From Arthrobacter sp. zg-Y238 (GTDB lineage: Bacteria > Actinomycetota > Actinomycetes > Actinomycetales > Micrococcaceae): 64,000 bases of DNA. Both the position numbers and the translations under genes were made by a program. How positions within the stretch are numbered: position 1 is the first letter of the stretch; each line of letters begins with the position of its first letter. The DNA lies in the NCBI RefSeq assembly GCF_024385525.1, contig NZ_JANFLU010000001.1:372001-436000 (forward strand), in the 5' to 3' direction. The notes beneath the pieces are model-generated. The model was not told the DNA's origin, made no database searches, and saw only the letters and a list, made by a program, of their open reading frames with translations. This document shows, piece by piece, positions 22,041 to 30,176 of this stretch.

Positions 22041-22084
22041 AAAGAACGTGCCGCCATTCCTTCGGGAGGGGCGGCACGTTCTTT
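22041..22084. terminator. Bidirectional terminator between MMPL and MFS genes
   Basis: Perfect 15-bp inverted repeat, 22041-22055 and 22070-22084. It has A-rich left and T-rich right ends (AAAGAACG / CGTTCTTT), so it can serve both convergent genes. Confidence 0.88.
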
Positions 22085-22102
22085 GTTACGGGAAGAGCAT
22101 GC

Positions 22103-23350
22103 CTAGACTACTGCGGCCTCTTCGGCCGGAGCTTCCACGGACGTGTTCCTGCGCGTCAGCAGCAGGAAGGACGCGGCGGCCAGGACCAGGAAGCCGACCA
22201 TGGCAACGCCCATCGGCACGCCGGTCTCTTCGCCCCACAGGCCAACCAGCGGGGACACAAGGGCTGCCAGGACGAACTGCAGGGAGCCCAGGAACGCGGA
22301 ACCGGTGCCGGCGTGGTGCCCGGCCTCTTCGAGGGCCAGCGCCGTGGCGTTGCCGAAGATCAGGCCCAGGGAGCCCTGGAACACGGCGAACAGCACCAGG
22401 GTGGGGACCAGCGGAGTGCCGTTGGACACCGAAATCAGCATGCCGGCGGCAGCCAGGACGGCCACAGCCAGGCCGATGCCGATCATCAGGCGGTAAGGCG
22501 CCTTGCCCGCAAGGGCGGCTGCCACGGCACTGACGATGGTGATGGCGACGGCGTTCATGGCGAACACCAGCGAGAACCGGGTCTCGGACATCCCGAGGAC
22601 ATTCTGGATAACGAACGGGGAGGCGGCGATGTACGCGAAGAGACCGGCAAACGAGAAGCAGAAGGTCAGCAGGTAGCCGGTGTAGTTGCGGTTGCGCAGC
22701 ACCTCGCCCGCCACTCGGAAGGTGGTCTTGAGGCCGCCGCGGTTGCGGTCGGCGTCGGGCAGTGTTTCCTTCACGCCGAACAGTGCGCCCAGGAACATCA
22801 GCAGGACCAGAACCGCGAGGACCCAGAACACCATCCGCCAGCCGCCGGCGGCAATGATGGCGCCGCCGGCCAGCGGGCCGACCACGGGGGCAATGACGCT
22901 GATCATGGTCAGCACGCCCAGGAGCTTGGCGGCTGTTGCTCCGCGGGAGGTGTCGGAGACAATGGCGCGGGCCAGCACAATGCCGGCGGCGCCGCCAAGG
23001 CCCTGCAGGAAGCGGGCGGTGGCCAGGATTTCAACGTTCGGTGCAACAGCGCAGAGCACGGTGGCCAGCAGGGCGACGAAGGAGCCGATCAGCAGCGGCT
23101 TGCGGCGGCCGATGCCGTCGGAGAGCGGGCCGATAACCAGCTGGCCGAGGGCCAGGCCCACCAGGAACGCCGTCATGGTGAGCTGGATGCCGGTGGCGCT
23201 CGTGTTCAAGTCATGCGCCATGTGGGGGAAGGCCGGCAGGTACATGTCGATGGACAGCGGGGCCACTGCGGTGAGCAGGGCCAGGATGCCTGTCAGCATG
23301 CCGGCGTTGGGCCGCTTGGTGGGCGGTGCGGGGAGCGTGGTGCTCGTCAT
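22103..23350 (-). CDS. MFS multidrug transporter, Bcr/CflA (DHA1) type
   Basis: Twelve-helix drug:H+ antiporter, 415 residues. APLSIDMYLPAFPHMAHDL in helix 1 and LVIGPLSDGIGRRKPLLIG (motif A) identify the Bcr/CflA branch. It lies divergent to a MarR gene 90 bp away, with an AT-rich dyad between them, the common layout for a pump and its repressor. ATG 23350 is chosen since the upstream extension of the frame (to 24052) runs antisense through the marR gene. Confidence 0.93.
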   Translation of the reverse strand: MTSTTLPAPPTKRPNAGMLTGILALLTAVAPLSIDMYLPAFPHMAHDLNTSATGIQLTMTAFLVGLALGQLVIGPLSDGIGRRKPLLIGSFVALLATVLCAVAPNVEILATARFLQGLGGAAGIVLARAIVSDTSRGATAAKLLGVLTMISVIAPVVGPLAGGAIIAAGGWRMVFWVLAVLVLLMFLGALFGVKETLPDADRNRGGLKTTFRVAGEVLRNRNYTGYLLTFCFSFAGLFAYIAASPFVIQNVLGMSETRFSLVFAMNAVAITIVSAVAAALAGKAPYRLMIGIGLAVAVLAAAGMLISVSNGTPLVPTLVLFAVFQGSLGLIFGNATALALEEAGHHAGTGSAFLGSLQFVLAALVSPLVGLWGEETGVPMGVAMVGFLVLAAASFLLLTRRNTSVEAPAEEAAVV

Positions 23351-23390
23351 GAAAAACCTTCTTCTAAAACCGTTTAAGTGCCGAGCGAGC

Positions 23391-23433
23391 ATAGCATATG
23401 TGGACATATATATACTAAGATATGCGCTAGGAT
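23391..23433. promoter_or_regulatory. AT-rich MFS/marR divergent promoter region
   Basis: An AT-rich island in GC-rich DNA. GCATAT (23394-23399) and ATATGC (23420-23425) form a spaced dyad around ACATATATATACT. TAGGAT (23428-23433) is a -10 seven bases before the marR ATG. A MarR dimer bound here could block both genes. Confidence 0.55.
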
Positions 23434-23440
23434 CGTTGGC

Positions 23441-23896
23441 ATGACGAACGACGGCGTACCGGCGGCAACGCGCGAAATTGCGGACCTGCTGCGCGATCTT
23501 TCCTGGAACATCCACCGGAAGGCGCCCGAGATCACCGGGATCGAGCCGCTGCCGAACACCGAGCTGGCCGTGCTCAAGCATGTACTGGACAACCCCGGCC
23601 TGACGGTCACGGAGCTGGCCCGGCTGATGGGGCTCAAGCAGAGCAATGCCAGTGCCGCCGTCCGTACATTGGCCGAGCGCGGGCTGGTGACGCGGTCGAG
23701 CAGCCCGACGGACCGGCGGGTCAGCCTTCTGTTGCCCACCGAGGAGGCGCGGGCGCAGAACGAGGTCATTGCCCACGCGTGGGCGGGTCCTATCCGTGCC
23801 GGCATCGAGCGGCTGAATGCGGAACAGCGGGCAGCGCTGGAGGCGGCGTCGGGGGCGCTGGTTGCCCTTAACCGCGCGATGCAGACCCGGGGCTAG
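23441..23896 (+). CDS. MarR family transcriptional regulator
   Basis: 151-residue winged-helix regulator. The recognition region is LTVTELARLMGLKQSNASAAVRTLAERGLVTRSSSPTDRRVSLL, with the wing residues D-R-R conserved. The frame extends to 23378, but ATG 23441 is preferred. It lies seven bases after a TAGGAT -10 and leaves the operator region free. It is divergent to the Bcr/CflA pump, its likely target. The effector is unknown. Confidence 0.9.
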   Translation: MTNDGVPAATREIADLLRDLSWNIHRKAPEITGIEPLPNTELAVLKHVLDNPGLTVTELARLMGLKQSNASAAVRTLAERGLVTRSSSPTDRRVSLLLPTEEARAQNEVIAHAWAGPIRAGIERLNAEQRAALEAASGALVALNRAMQTRG

Positions 23897-23913
23897 GCGA
23901 CGGCTGCCACATG

Positions 23914-23949
23914 AAACCGGCAGCAGAAATGTAAACCGGCAGCCGAAAT
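23914..23949. repeat. Tandem 17-mer related to repeats near ynfA
   Basis: AAACCGGCAGCAGAAAT (23914-23930) and AAACCGGCAGCCGAAAT (23933-23949), period 19 bp. The same word, inverted, occurs around 51056-51075 and 51635-51652, so it belongs to a dispersed repeat family. Confidence 0.6.
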
Positions 23950-24784
23950 TCCCGTGACAGCCGGCGGCAGAGGGTCCTAAGCTTCCCGCCATGGCTATCG
24001 CGCGAGTTCCCAACACTGTCATCGACTGCCCGGACCCCGAGGCACTCGCCACCTTCTACGGTGCCCTCCTGGACTGGAAGGTGAGCGTGGACGACGACGG
24101 CTGGGCCGACATCACCGACGTCGCCGGCCAACGCTTCGCTTTCCAGAAGGTGGAGAACTACACGCCGCCGGCCTGGCCCGGCCAGGACGTTCCCCAGCAG
24201 ATGCATATCGACGTCGATGTGGACGATCTGGACGAAGGGGAAGCGGCGGTCCTCGCCCTTGGCGCAACCAAGCACGAGTACCAGCCGGGGGAGACCTTCC
24301 GGGTGTTCCTTGACCCGGCCGGCCATCCGTTCTGCCTCTGCGTCGGCTGGAAGGATGACTGAAGCCCGGCGCCGGCGAGCAAAAATTCCCGTGACAGCCG
24401 GCGGCAGGGTGCTCTAAGGTTCCAGCCATGGCTATCGCACGAGTACCCAGCACAGTTATCGACTGCCCGGACCCCGAGGCACTCGCCATCTTCTACGGCG
24501 CCCTCCTGGACTGGAAGGTGGACCTGGACGGGTACGACGGCGACTGGACCGAAATCTCCGACGTCACCGGCCAGCGCTTCGCTTTCCAGAAGGTGGAAAA
24601 CTACACTCCGCCGGTCTGGCCGGGCCAGCATATTCCCCAGCAGATGCATATCGATGTCGATGTGGACGATCTGGACGAAGGGGAAGCCGCGGTTCTCGCG
24701 CTTGGGGCAACCAAGCACGAGCAGCAACTGGGGAGGACCTTCCGCGTGTTCCTGGATCCGGCAGGCCATCCGTTCTGCCTCTGC
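23946..24784. repeat. Tandem duplication of promoter plus VOC gene
   Basis: Units 23946-24341 and 24383-24784. The first 25 bases of both (23946-23970, 24383-24407) are identical. The offset grows from 437 to 443 bp owing to a 6-bp insertion. Homology ends sharply in codons for FCLC. Confidence 0.85.
23991..24362 (+). CDS. VOC family (glyoxalase-like) protein, copy 1
   Basis: 123-residue VOC-fold protein related to glyoxalase I and bleomycin-resistance proteins. Substrate unknown. It starts MAIARVPNTVIDCPDPEALATFY and ends with DPAGHPFCLC, typical of small actinobacterial glyoxalase-like domains. GTGACA (23954-23959) and TAAGCT (23978-23983), 18 bp apart, form a promoter seven bases before the ATG, so the mRNA is probably leaderless. 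The next gene is a close paralogue copied together with this promoter. Confidence 0.88.
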   Translation: MAIARVPNTVIDCPDPEALATFYGALLDWKVSVDDDGWADITDVAGQRFAFQKVENYTPPAWPGQDVPQQMHIDVDVDDLDEGEAAVLALGATKHEYQPGETFRVFLDPAGHPFCLCVGWKDD

Positions 24785-24832
24785 CAGGCCTCGCCGGCCG
24801 GGGCGGCCGGCGCCGCGCAGATTAGCGGCTGA
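24428..24832 (+). CDS. VOC family protein, copy 2 of tandem duplication
   Basis: 134-residue near copy of the preceding protein, roughly 85% identical by eye. It has a two-residue insertion near residue 35. Homology stops at FCLC (nucleotide 24784), after which the reading frame runs into unrelated sequence (QASPAGAAGAAQISG) and overlaps the 3' end of the ABC gene by 11 bp. The copied segment includes the promoter (GTGACA 24391-24396, TAAGGT 24415-24420), so it should be expressed. The new tail may be neutral. Confidence 0.85.
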   Translation: MAIARVPSTVIDCPDPEALAIFYGALLDWKVDLDGYDGDWTEISDVTGQRFAFQKVENYTPPVWPGQHIPQQMHIDVDVDDLDEGEAAVLALGATKHEQQLGRTFRVFLDPAGHPFCLCQASPAGAAGAAQISG

Positions 24833-26684
24833 GGTTGTCCTCCAGTGTGGCGGTATGCGCGGCAAGCCGGGCGAACGCGCCGTCGGCAGCCCGCAGCTCG
24901 GCCGGCGTGCCCGCTTCGATGACCCGCCCGGCGTCGAGCACCACCACCTGATCTGCGTTCTCCACGGTGGAGAGCCGGTGCGCGATGGTCAGTGTGGTGC
25001 GCCCGGCGGACAGCCGCTCCAGAGCCAGCTGCACCTGCGCTTCGGTGGTGTTGTCCAGCGCCGAGGTGGCCTCGTCCAGGACGAGCACCGGCGGGTTGCG
25101 CAGGATGGTGCGGGCAATGGCGAGCCGCTGCTGTTCCCCGCCGGAGAAGCGGTGGCCGCGCGCACCCACCAGGGTGTCCAGGCCGTCCGGCAGGGCGCCG
25201 ACGGTGTCGGCCATCTGCGCGGCGGCAAGCGCGGACCAGAGCTGCTCATCTGTGGCATCCGGATCCGCCAGCAGCAGGTTCTCGCGGATGGAGGCGTGGA
25301 TCAGGTAGGTCTCCTGCGAGACGACGCCGACAATCCGGGCGAGGTCTTCGGGTGCCAGCTCGCGCACGTCCACGCCGTCGATCGTCACGCGGCCGGAGCC
25401 GGTGTCGTTGAGCCGCGGCAGCAGGGATGCCAGAGTGCTCTTGCCGGAGCCGGTGGGTCCGACGACGGCGGTGGCGGTCCCTGCGGGCAGCGCCAGGTTG
25501 ATGCCGTGCAGGACTTCGGTGCCGTCGTCGTACGCAAAGTGAACGTCCTCGAACCGCACGTCGCCGCGGACGGTTGCCGGGTCCAGCCGAACCGGGTTTT
25601 CCGCGGGACGGATCTGCGGCTCGAGGTCCAGGTATTCGAAGATCCGGCTGAAGAACGCCAGGGCGGTCACCCACTGCACGCCGATGTTCAGCAGGCCCAT
25701 GACCGGCCGGAAAATGCCGGCCTGCAGTCCGGTGAAGGCCACCAGGGTGCCGATGGTCATGCCGCCGCTGGTGGCGGGGAAGCCGGCGGCCAGGTAGATG
25801 ACGGCCGGAATGGCTGCGAAGACAATCTGCATGGTGGCCATCCGCCAGCGTCCTGCGAGCTGGCTGCGCAGTTCCAGTCCCACGAGGGTTTCGGAGCGGG
25901 CGCGGAACCGGTCGGCGTCGCGCGGAACGGTGCCCAGCGTTTTGGCCAGGCGGACGCCCGAGACCGAGAGGCCTTCTTCCACCTGGGTGTGCAGGGCGGC
26001 GAGCTCGCGCTGGCGTTCGTCGGTGACGTCGCGGCGGATCATCGCCACCCGCCGGGAGAGCCAGATGGCCGGCGGAAGCACCACCAGCGAGATCAGGCTC
26101 AGCCCGGGGGAGAGGGCCACCATCGCGACGGCGGTGGCGACCGCCGTCGTGAGGTTGGAGGCCACGCCCGTGGCGGTGGTGGTGACCACGGACTGCATGC
26201 CGGAGATGTCGTGCGTGAGCCGGGACTGCACCTCCCCGCCGCGGGTGCGGGTGAAGAAGCCGAGCGACTGGGCCTGCAGGTGAGTGAAAAGATCAACGCG
26301 CAGGGTGTGCATAACGCGCTGGCCCATGCTGGTGGCCAGCCAGGTCTGGATGACGCCGATGGCGGCGGTCAGTGCTGCCACGCCCACCATGGAAGCGGTG
26401 AGGAACAGCAGCAGCCGGGTGTTGCCGTGCGGCAGTGCGTCGTCAATCACGGCGCGGACCAGGAACGGCTGTGCAAGGCCGACCACCGACGAGGCAGAGA
26501 TGAGCAGCACGACGACGGCGATGGTCCCCTTGTGCGGGGCGAATAGTGCGGCGATGCGCCGCAGGTGAACCGGGTGTCGGTTCAGTTGCTTTTGGTCGGC
26601 GGGATTCAGCTTTGCGGGGCCGCGGCCGCCGCCTGGTCCTCTGCCGCTTCCGGGGCCTTCGGGGGCCGCTTCGGGAATAGCCAT
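24822..26684 (-). CDS. ABC transporter, fused permease and ATPase (exporter)
   Basis: 620-residue half-transporter working as a dimer. Six membrane helices span residues about 45-330. The nucleotide-binding domain carries Walker A GPTGSGKST, a Q-loop in VVSQETYLIHASIREN, signature FSGGEQQRLAIA, Walker B VLVLDEATSALD and H-loop IAHRLST. This is the multidrug/lipid exporter type. The N-terminus is Gly/Pro/Arg-rich and cytoplasmic. The ATG has AGGAGG four bases upstream. It is divergent to the MarR gene at 26778, its likely regulator. Confidence 0.94.
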   Translation of the reverse strand: MAIPEAAPEGPGSGRGPGGGRGPAKLNPADQKQLNRHPVHLRRIAALFAPHKGTIAVVVLLISASSVVGLAQPFLVRAVIDDALPHGNTRLLLFLTASMVGVAALTAAIGVIQTWLATSMGQRVMHTLRVDLFTHLQAQSLGFFTRTRGGEVQSRLTHDISGMQSVVTTTATGVASNLTTAVATAVAMVALSPGLSLISLVVLPPAIWLSRRVAMIRRDVTDERQRELAALHTQVEEGLSVSGVRLAKTLGTVPRDADRFRARSETLVGLELRSQLAGRWRMATMQIVFAAIPAVIYLAAGFPATSGGMTIGTLVAFTGLQAGIFRPVMGLLNIGVQWVTALAFFSRIFEYLDLEPQIRPAENPVRLDPATVRGDVRFEDVHFAYDDGTEVLHGINLALPAGTATAVVGPTGSGKSTLASLLPRLNDTGSGRVTIDGVDVRELAPEDLARIVGVVSQETYLIHASIRENLLLADPDATDEQLWSALAAAQMADTVGALPDGLDTLVGARGHRFSGGEQQRLAIARTILRNPPVLVLDEATSALDNTTEAQVQLALERLSAGRTTLTIAHRLSTVENADQVVVLDAGRVIEAGTPAELRAADGAFARLAAHTATLEDNLSR

Positions 26685-26742
26685 GGTTCCTCCTGTTGCT
26701 GCCGCGAGATGCGATTCGGCAGCTAATGCAGAGGTTACCTCA

Positions 26743-26771
26743 TTATGTGGTTACCACGAAATGGGTAGACT
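26743..26771 (+). promoter_or_regulatory. Leaderless marR promoter with palindromic operator
   Basis: TTATGT (26743-26748) and TAGACT (26766-26771), 17 bp apart, lie six bases before the ATG. The palindrome GTGGT-T-ACCAC (26747-26757) lies in the spacer, and a second GGTTACC is at 26733-26739, 16 bp upstream. Both halves could bind the MarR and silence the ABC gene as well. Confidence 0.6.
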
Positions 26772-26777
26772 GTTTTC

Positions 26778-27314
26778 ATGACTGATGCTTCTGCCGATCC
26801 GGCGGCCCTGGGGGAACTGATGCATACGGCGTTCCGCGGACTGCGGAAGCGGTGGATGCAGCAGCTGGCCCCGTATGACCTGACGCCGCACCAGTTCCGG
26901 GCGCTGAGTGCAGTGGCCCGGGCAGCGGGGCACGGGCCCGAGGCGCACGGAGTGGCGCACGACGGCGCGCAGGACTCCGCCGACGCCGCGCGTGAGCCCG
27001 GGCTGCGGCTGAAGGAACTGGCGGAGCGGCTGCGCATTGCCCCGCGCTCGGCGACGGAGGTGGTGGACCAGTTGACCGCCAAGGGGCTGGTGGAGCGTCG
27101 GGCGCATCCCTCCGACCGCCGGGCTACGCTGCTCACGCTTACCGAAGCGGGGGAGGGGCTGCGGGAAACCGTGCTGGCGGACCGGAAGCGCGAGGCGGAC
27201 GAGTTCTTTTCCGTCCTGGAGCCGGGGGACCGGGCGGAGTTGGCGCGGATTCTGGGGGAACTCGGCGGTAGCGGGGATGGATATTCCCGGAACGCAAACA
27301 CAATGGAAAGCTAA
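26778..27314 (+). CDS. MarR family transcriptional regulator
   Basis: 178-residue winged-helix regulator. RLKELAERLRIAPRSATEVVDQLTAKGLVERRAHPSDRRATLLTLT is the DNA-binding part. A 25-30-residue Ala/Gly/His-rich insertion (about residues 50-75) separates helices 2 and 3, longer than in most MarR proteins. The start is leaderless, with the -10 ending six bases before the ATG. Divergence from an ABC exporter and the palindrome between them suggest it represses the pump and itself. Confidence 0.9.
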   Translation: MTDASADPAALGELMHTAFRGLRKRWMQQLAPYDLTPHQFRALSAVARAAGHGPEAHGVAHDGAQDSADAAREPGLRLKELAERLRIAPRSATEVVDQLTAKGLVERRAHPSDRRATLLTLTEAGEGLRETVLADRKREADEFFSVLEPGDRAELARILGELGGSGDGYSRNANTMES

Positions 27315-27748
27315 GCAGCCTGATTTTCTCCTGTGGCGGTCATTCTGTTAGATTTCGAACGGGGAATTTCACGCGTTGCTGCGTGCCTTCCTTGGCAGCA
27401 ATTTGCTGGTGATTGAACAAAGTCTCGATATAAGGTCTCTACTTCATGTGTAAAACGAGCGGTAAGCCCCTCGCCCGGGCTGGTTTCGCAGCTCCGGCAC
27501 GGCCCGCAGTCAGTTCCCCGCCGCCCCCGGAAGAATCCGCCTGGACCTTGTAGGGAAAACGGCGTAGAACTCCCGCGCAGAACCACTAGCGGCCCGTGTC
27601 GCTCCAATTCTCCGCCGGATGTCCGTGAACTTCCCGATCTCTTCCGTCCGCTGACCGCGCCGCCCATTAGCAACGTTGGCAGCGGGCTGCAGTCCGCTGC
27701 CAAGCCCTCAGGTCGGCATCGAATAAACCAACCGAAAGCAGGTGCAGG
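27315..27748 (+). other. 434-bp gene-free region with leader hairpin
   Basis: No gene is supported here. The first 150 bp are notably AT-richer than the surroundings, and the minus-strand open frame across it looks like a shadow. A perfect 10-bp stem, TTGGCAGCGG (27676-27685) with CCGCTGCCAA (27694-27703) and an 8-base loop, lies 45 bp before the RsbQ-like gene. It is the probable promoter and 5' leader of the hydrolase-kinase operon. Confidence 0.55.
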
Positions 27749-28564
27749 ATGAATGCGCAGGCAGTAATTGAGCGCAACAATGTCCGGGTGCTTGGACGTC
27801 CAGATGGCCCTGTACTGCTGCTGGTACAGGGATTTGGCTGTGACCAGGTGATCTGGGATCGGATCCTGCCGTTCTTTACGGACACCTACAAAGTGGTGCT
27901 GTTTGATCATGTAGGAACCGGCGGTGCCGATCCGGAGGCTTACGACGCCGCCAAATACGCTGCCTTGGAAGGTTATTTGACGGACCTGACCGAGATTCTT
28001 GAGGTCCTGGAGCTGAAGGACGCCACCGTCGTCGGGCACAGCATCGCCGGGACTATGGCCCTGGCGGTCGCGGCCCGCAACCCGCGGATTGCGCGTCTCG
28101 TTTTGCTCTGCACCTCGCCCCGCTACATCAATGACGACGGGTATATCGGCGGGTTCCGAGCGGAGGATATTGAGGGTGTCCTGAAGGCCGTGGAGGCCAA
28201 CTACCCCCTATGGGCAAGGGCGATGGCTCCGGAGATAGCGGGCGACGATTCTGACTCCGAGGTCAGTGTGGAGCTGGCGGACAAGATGTGCCGCCTGCAC
28301 CCAGAGTATGTTCGGAACTTCCTGCAGATGTCCTTTGCCACGGATGTTCGGAAGGTGCTCCCCGACGTGTCTGTCCCGGCCTTGATCCTGCAGTCGAGGG
28401 CGGACCCGCTGACCCCGGAACCGGCGTCGCTGTTCCTGCACAACCATCTTCCTGACAGTACCCGCGTGGAACTCGAAGCCCGCGGAAACATGCCACACCT
28501 CAGCGCACCCCGGGAGACGGCGGAGGCCATTCTCAAGTACCTGTTGGTGACTGCCCGTGCCTAG
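27749..28564 (+). CDS. RsbQ-like alpha/beta hydrolase
   Basis: 271-residue alpha/beta hydrolase of the RsbQ/KAI2/D14 group. The triad is visible as S98 (VVGHSIAGTM), D219 (SRADPL) and H250 (NMPHLSAP), closely matching RsbQ spacing. RsbQ of Bacillus is not a metabolic enzyme. It processes a small ligand for the PAS domain of RsbP. Here the gene overlaps a PAS-containing histidine kinase by 8 bp, so the pair is probably a bipartite sensor. The ATG follows AGGTGCAGG. A leader hairpin at 27676-27703 precedes it. Confidence 0.9.
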   Translation: MNAQAVIERNNVRVLGRPDGPVLLLVQGFGCDQVIWDRILPFFTDTYKVVLFDHVGTGGADPEAYDAAKYAALEGYLTDLTEILEVLELKDATVVGHSIAGTMALAVAARNPRIARLVLLCTSPRYINDDGYIGGFRAEDIEGVLKAVEANYPLWARAMAPEIAGDDSDSEVSVELADKMCRLHPEYVRNFLQMSFATDVRKVLPDVSVPALILQSRADPLTPEPASLFLHNHLPDSTRVELEARGNMPHLSAPRETAEAILKYLLVTARA

Positions 28565-30176
28565 CTCTGCCGGTAAGGACATGGGCGCCGCCGGGGGCGC
28601 CGACTATGAGGAACACTTCCATTCGGCTGCCTCCGGATATCTCGTCCTCACCACGGACGGAACGATCCTGGATGTCAACCGGACTCTGGCCTCATGGACC
28701 GGGCGCTCCAGGGAGGGGCTGCTCGGCGGCAACATCATTGACCTGATGCCCGTGGGGGACCGGGTGGTATTCGCTTCCTATGCAGTTCCTCAGCTGGCCG
28801 TGGCGGGATGCTTTAACGAAATGGCGGCGGAGCTGGTGTCCGCAGACGGGGAGCTGATTCCGGTTCTCCTCTCCGGGGTGCGCTCGGAAGAAAAAGACGC
28901 CCGAGACGGCGCCGGCGTGGACCGGATCGCCGTCTTTAACGCCTCCGAACGCAGGCTCTACGAGCGGGAACTGGTGGCTGCCCTGCGCAAAGCTGAGGCG
29001 GCTGAAGCAGCGCGGGCCGCAGCGGAAGAAGAAACCCGGGAAAAGCAGAAGGCACTGGAGGAGAAAGACCGCGTCCTGCAGGCGAACCTGACGAAGAGCA
29101 GGGAGCGCGAAGCCTTGCTGGAAACGGTGCTGAACACGATCGACGTCGGCCTGCTTGTGGTGGACGCGCAGGGCAAGACCGTGCTGACAAACGCCCATCT
29201 CCAGTCCGCCTGGAACAGGGTTCAAGGGGAAGTCGCCCCGGGCGGGGAACGGCCGATTTTTGGTCCGGACCGCGTCACGCCCCTGTCCGACGCCGAGAGT
29301 CCGGTGAGACGGGCCGTCGCGGGCGAGTCCTTCTCGAACCGGTTGGTATGGTTCGGTTCCTTGGACTGTGGAAACCAGATAGCCCTCAACGTCTCTGCCC
29401 GGCCCATCAGGACGGAAGGAGCGTTTTCCGGCTCGGTGATCGCCTACAGCGACGTCAGCCGGTTGGTCCATGCCGTCGCGGCCCAGGAGGAATTCGTGGC
29501 GAGCGTGTCCCACGAACTGCGGACCCCGCTGACCTCGATCATGGGTTACCTTGACCTCGCACTGGACGAGGAGGGGCTGTCGCCGGAGGTGACCTCAGCG
29601 CTGAATGTTGCGCTGCGCAACTCGGAACGGCTGTTGGCGCTGGTGTCCGATCTGCTGTCCGTAGCGTCCGGAGCCACCAAAATGGACCGCCGGCCGGTGA
29701 ACCTGGCCGAAATCGTGCGGGCAGGCGTGGTGTCCGTATCCCCGAAGGCCGCTGCGGGACGGGTGGACCTGGTGTCGGAGGTTCCGGCGTCGCTCACTGT
29801 TGACGCGGATCCGCAGCGCCTGGCCCAGGTGGTCGATAACCTGCTGTCCAACGCCGTGAAGTACTCCCCTGACGGGGGGACAGTGACAATCCGCCTCCGG
29901 CAGGACGAGTACGCGGTCCGCCTTTCCGTTGCAGACACCGGGATCGGAATGACCAAGGCCGAACAGGAAAAGGTATTTACCAAGTTCTTCCGGTCCCGCC
30001 GTGCTGTCGCCTCGGCTGTGCCCGGGGTCGGCCTGGGCCTGGTGATCACCAAGAACATTGTGGAATCGCACGGGGGAAAGCTGAGTTTCGTCAGCAGCCC
30101 GGGGCAGGGAAGCGAATTCACGGTGTCCCTGCCGCTGGCAGCGGAAACGGCGGCCGGAATCAGTCCCGCTCGTTGA
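28557..30176 (+). CDS. PAS-domain sensor histidine kinase paired with RsbQ-like hydrolase
   Basis: 539-residue cytoplasmic kinase without membrane helices. The order is PAS 1 (about 17-130), coiled coil (about 138-190, Ala/Glu/Lys-rich), PAS 2 (about 192-305), HisKA with phosphoacceptor H319 (SVSHELRTPLTS), and HATPase with N-box NLLSNAVKYSPDG (428-440), DTGIG (460-464) and GVGLGL (490-495). The GTG start overlaps the hydrolase by 8 bp. No response regulator is adjacent, so its partner is elsewhere. PAS 1 is the likely receiver of the hydrolase product. It converges on a MarR gene with a 17-bp overlap. Confidence 0.92.
   Translation: MPSSAGKDMGAAGGADYEEHFHSAASGYLVLTTDGTILDVNRTLASWTGRSREGLLGGNIIDLMPVGDRVVFASYAVPQLAVAGCFNEMAAELVSADGELIPVLLSGVRSEEKDARDGAGVDRIAVFNASERRLYERELVAALRKAEAAEAARAAAEEETREKQKALEEKDRVLQANLTKSREREALLETVLNTIDVGLLVVDAQGKTVLTNAHLQSAWNRVQGEVAPGGERPIFGPDRVTPLSDAESPVRRAVAGESFSNRLVWFGSLDCGNQIALNVSARPIRTEGAFSGSVIAYSDVSRLVHAVAAQEEFVASVSHELRTPLTSIMGYLDLALDEEGLSPEVTSALNVALRNSERLLALVSDLLSVASGATKMDRRPVNLAEIVRAGVVSVSPKAAAGRVDLVSEVPASLTVDADPQRLAQVVDNLLSNAVKYSPDGGTVTIRLRQDEYAVRLSVADTGIGMTKAEQEKVFTKFFRSRRAVASAVPGVGLGLVITKNIVESHGGKLSFVSSPGQGSEFTVSLPLAAETAAGISPAR

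Noticed and set aside
24654-26546. 630-residue frame antisense to the ABC exporter
   Set aside because: The opposite strand carries all ABC motifs. This frame is His/Gln/Gly-rich with none.
27311-28039. Minus-strand 242-residue frame over the leader and start of the RsbQ-like gene
   Set aside because: No family features, mixed composition and overlap with a clear gene.
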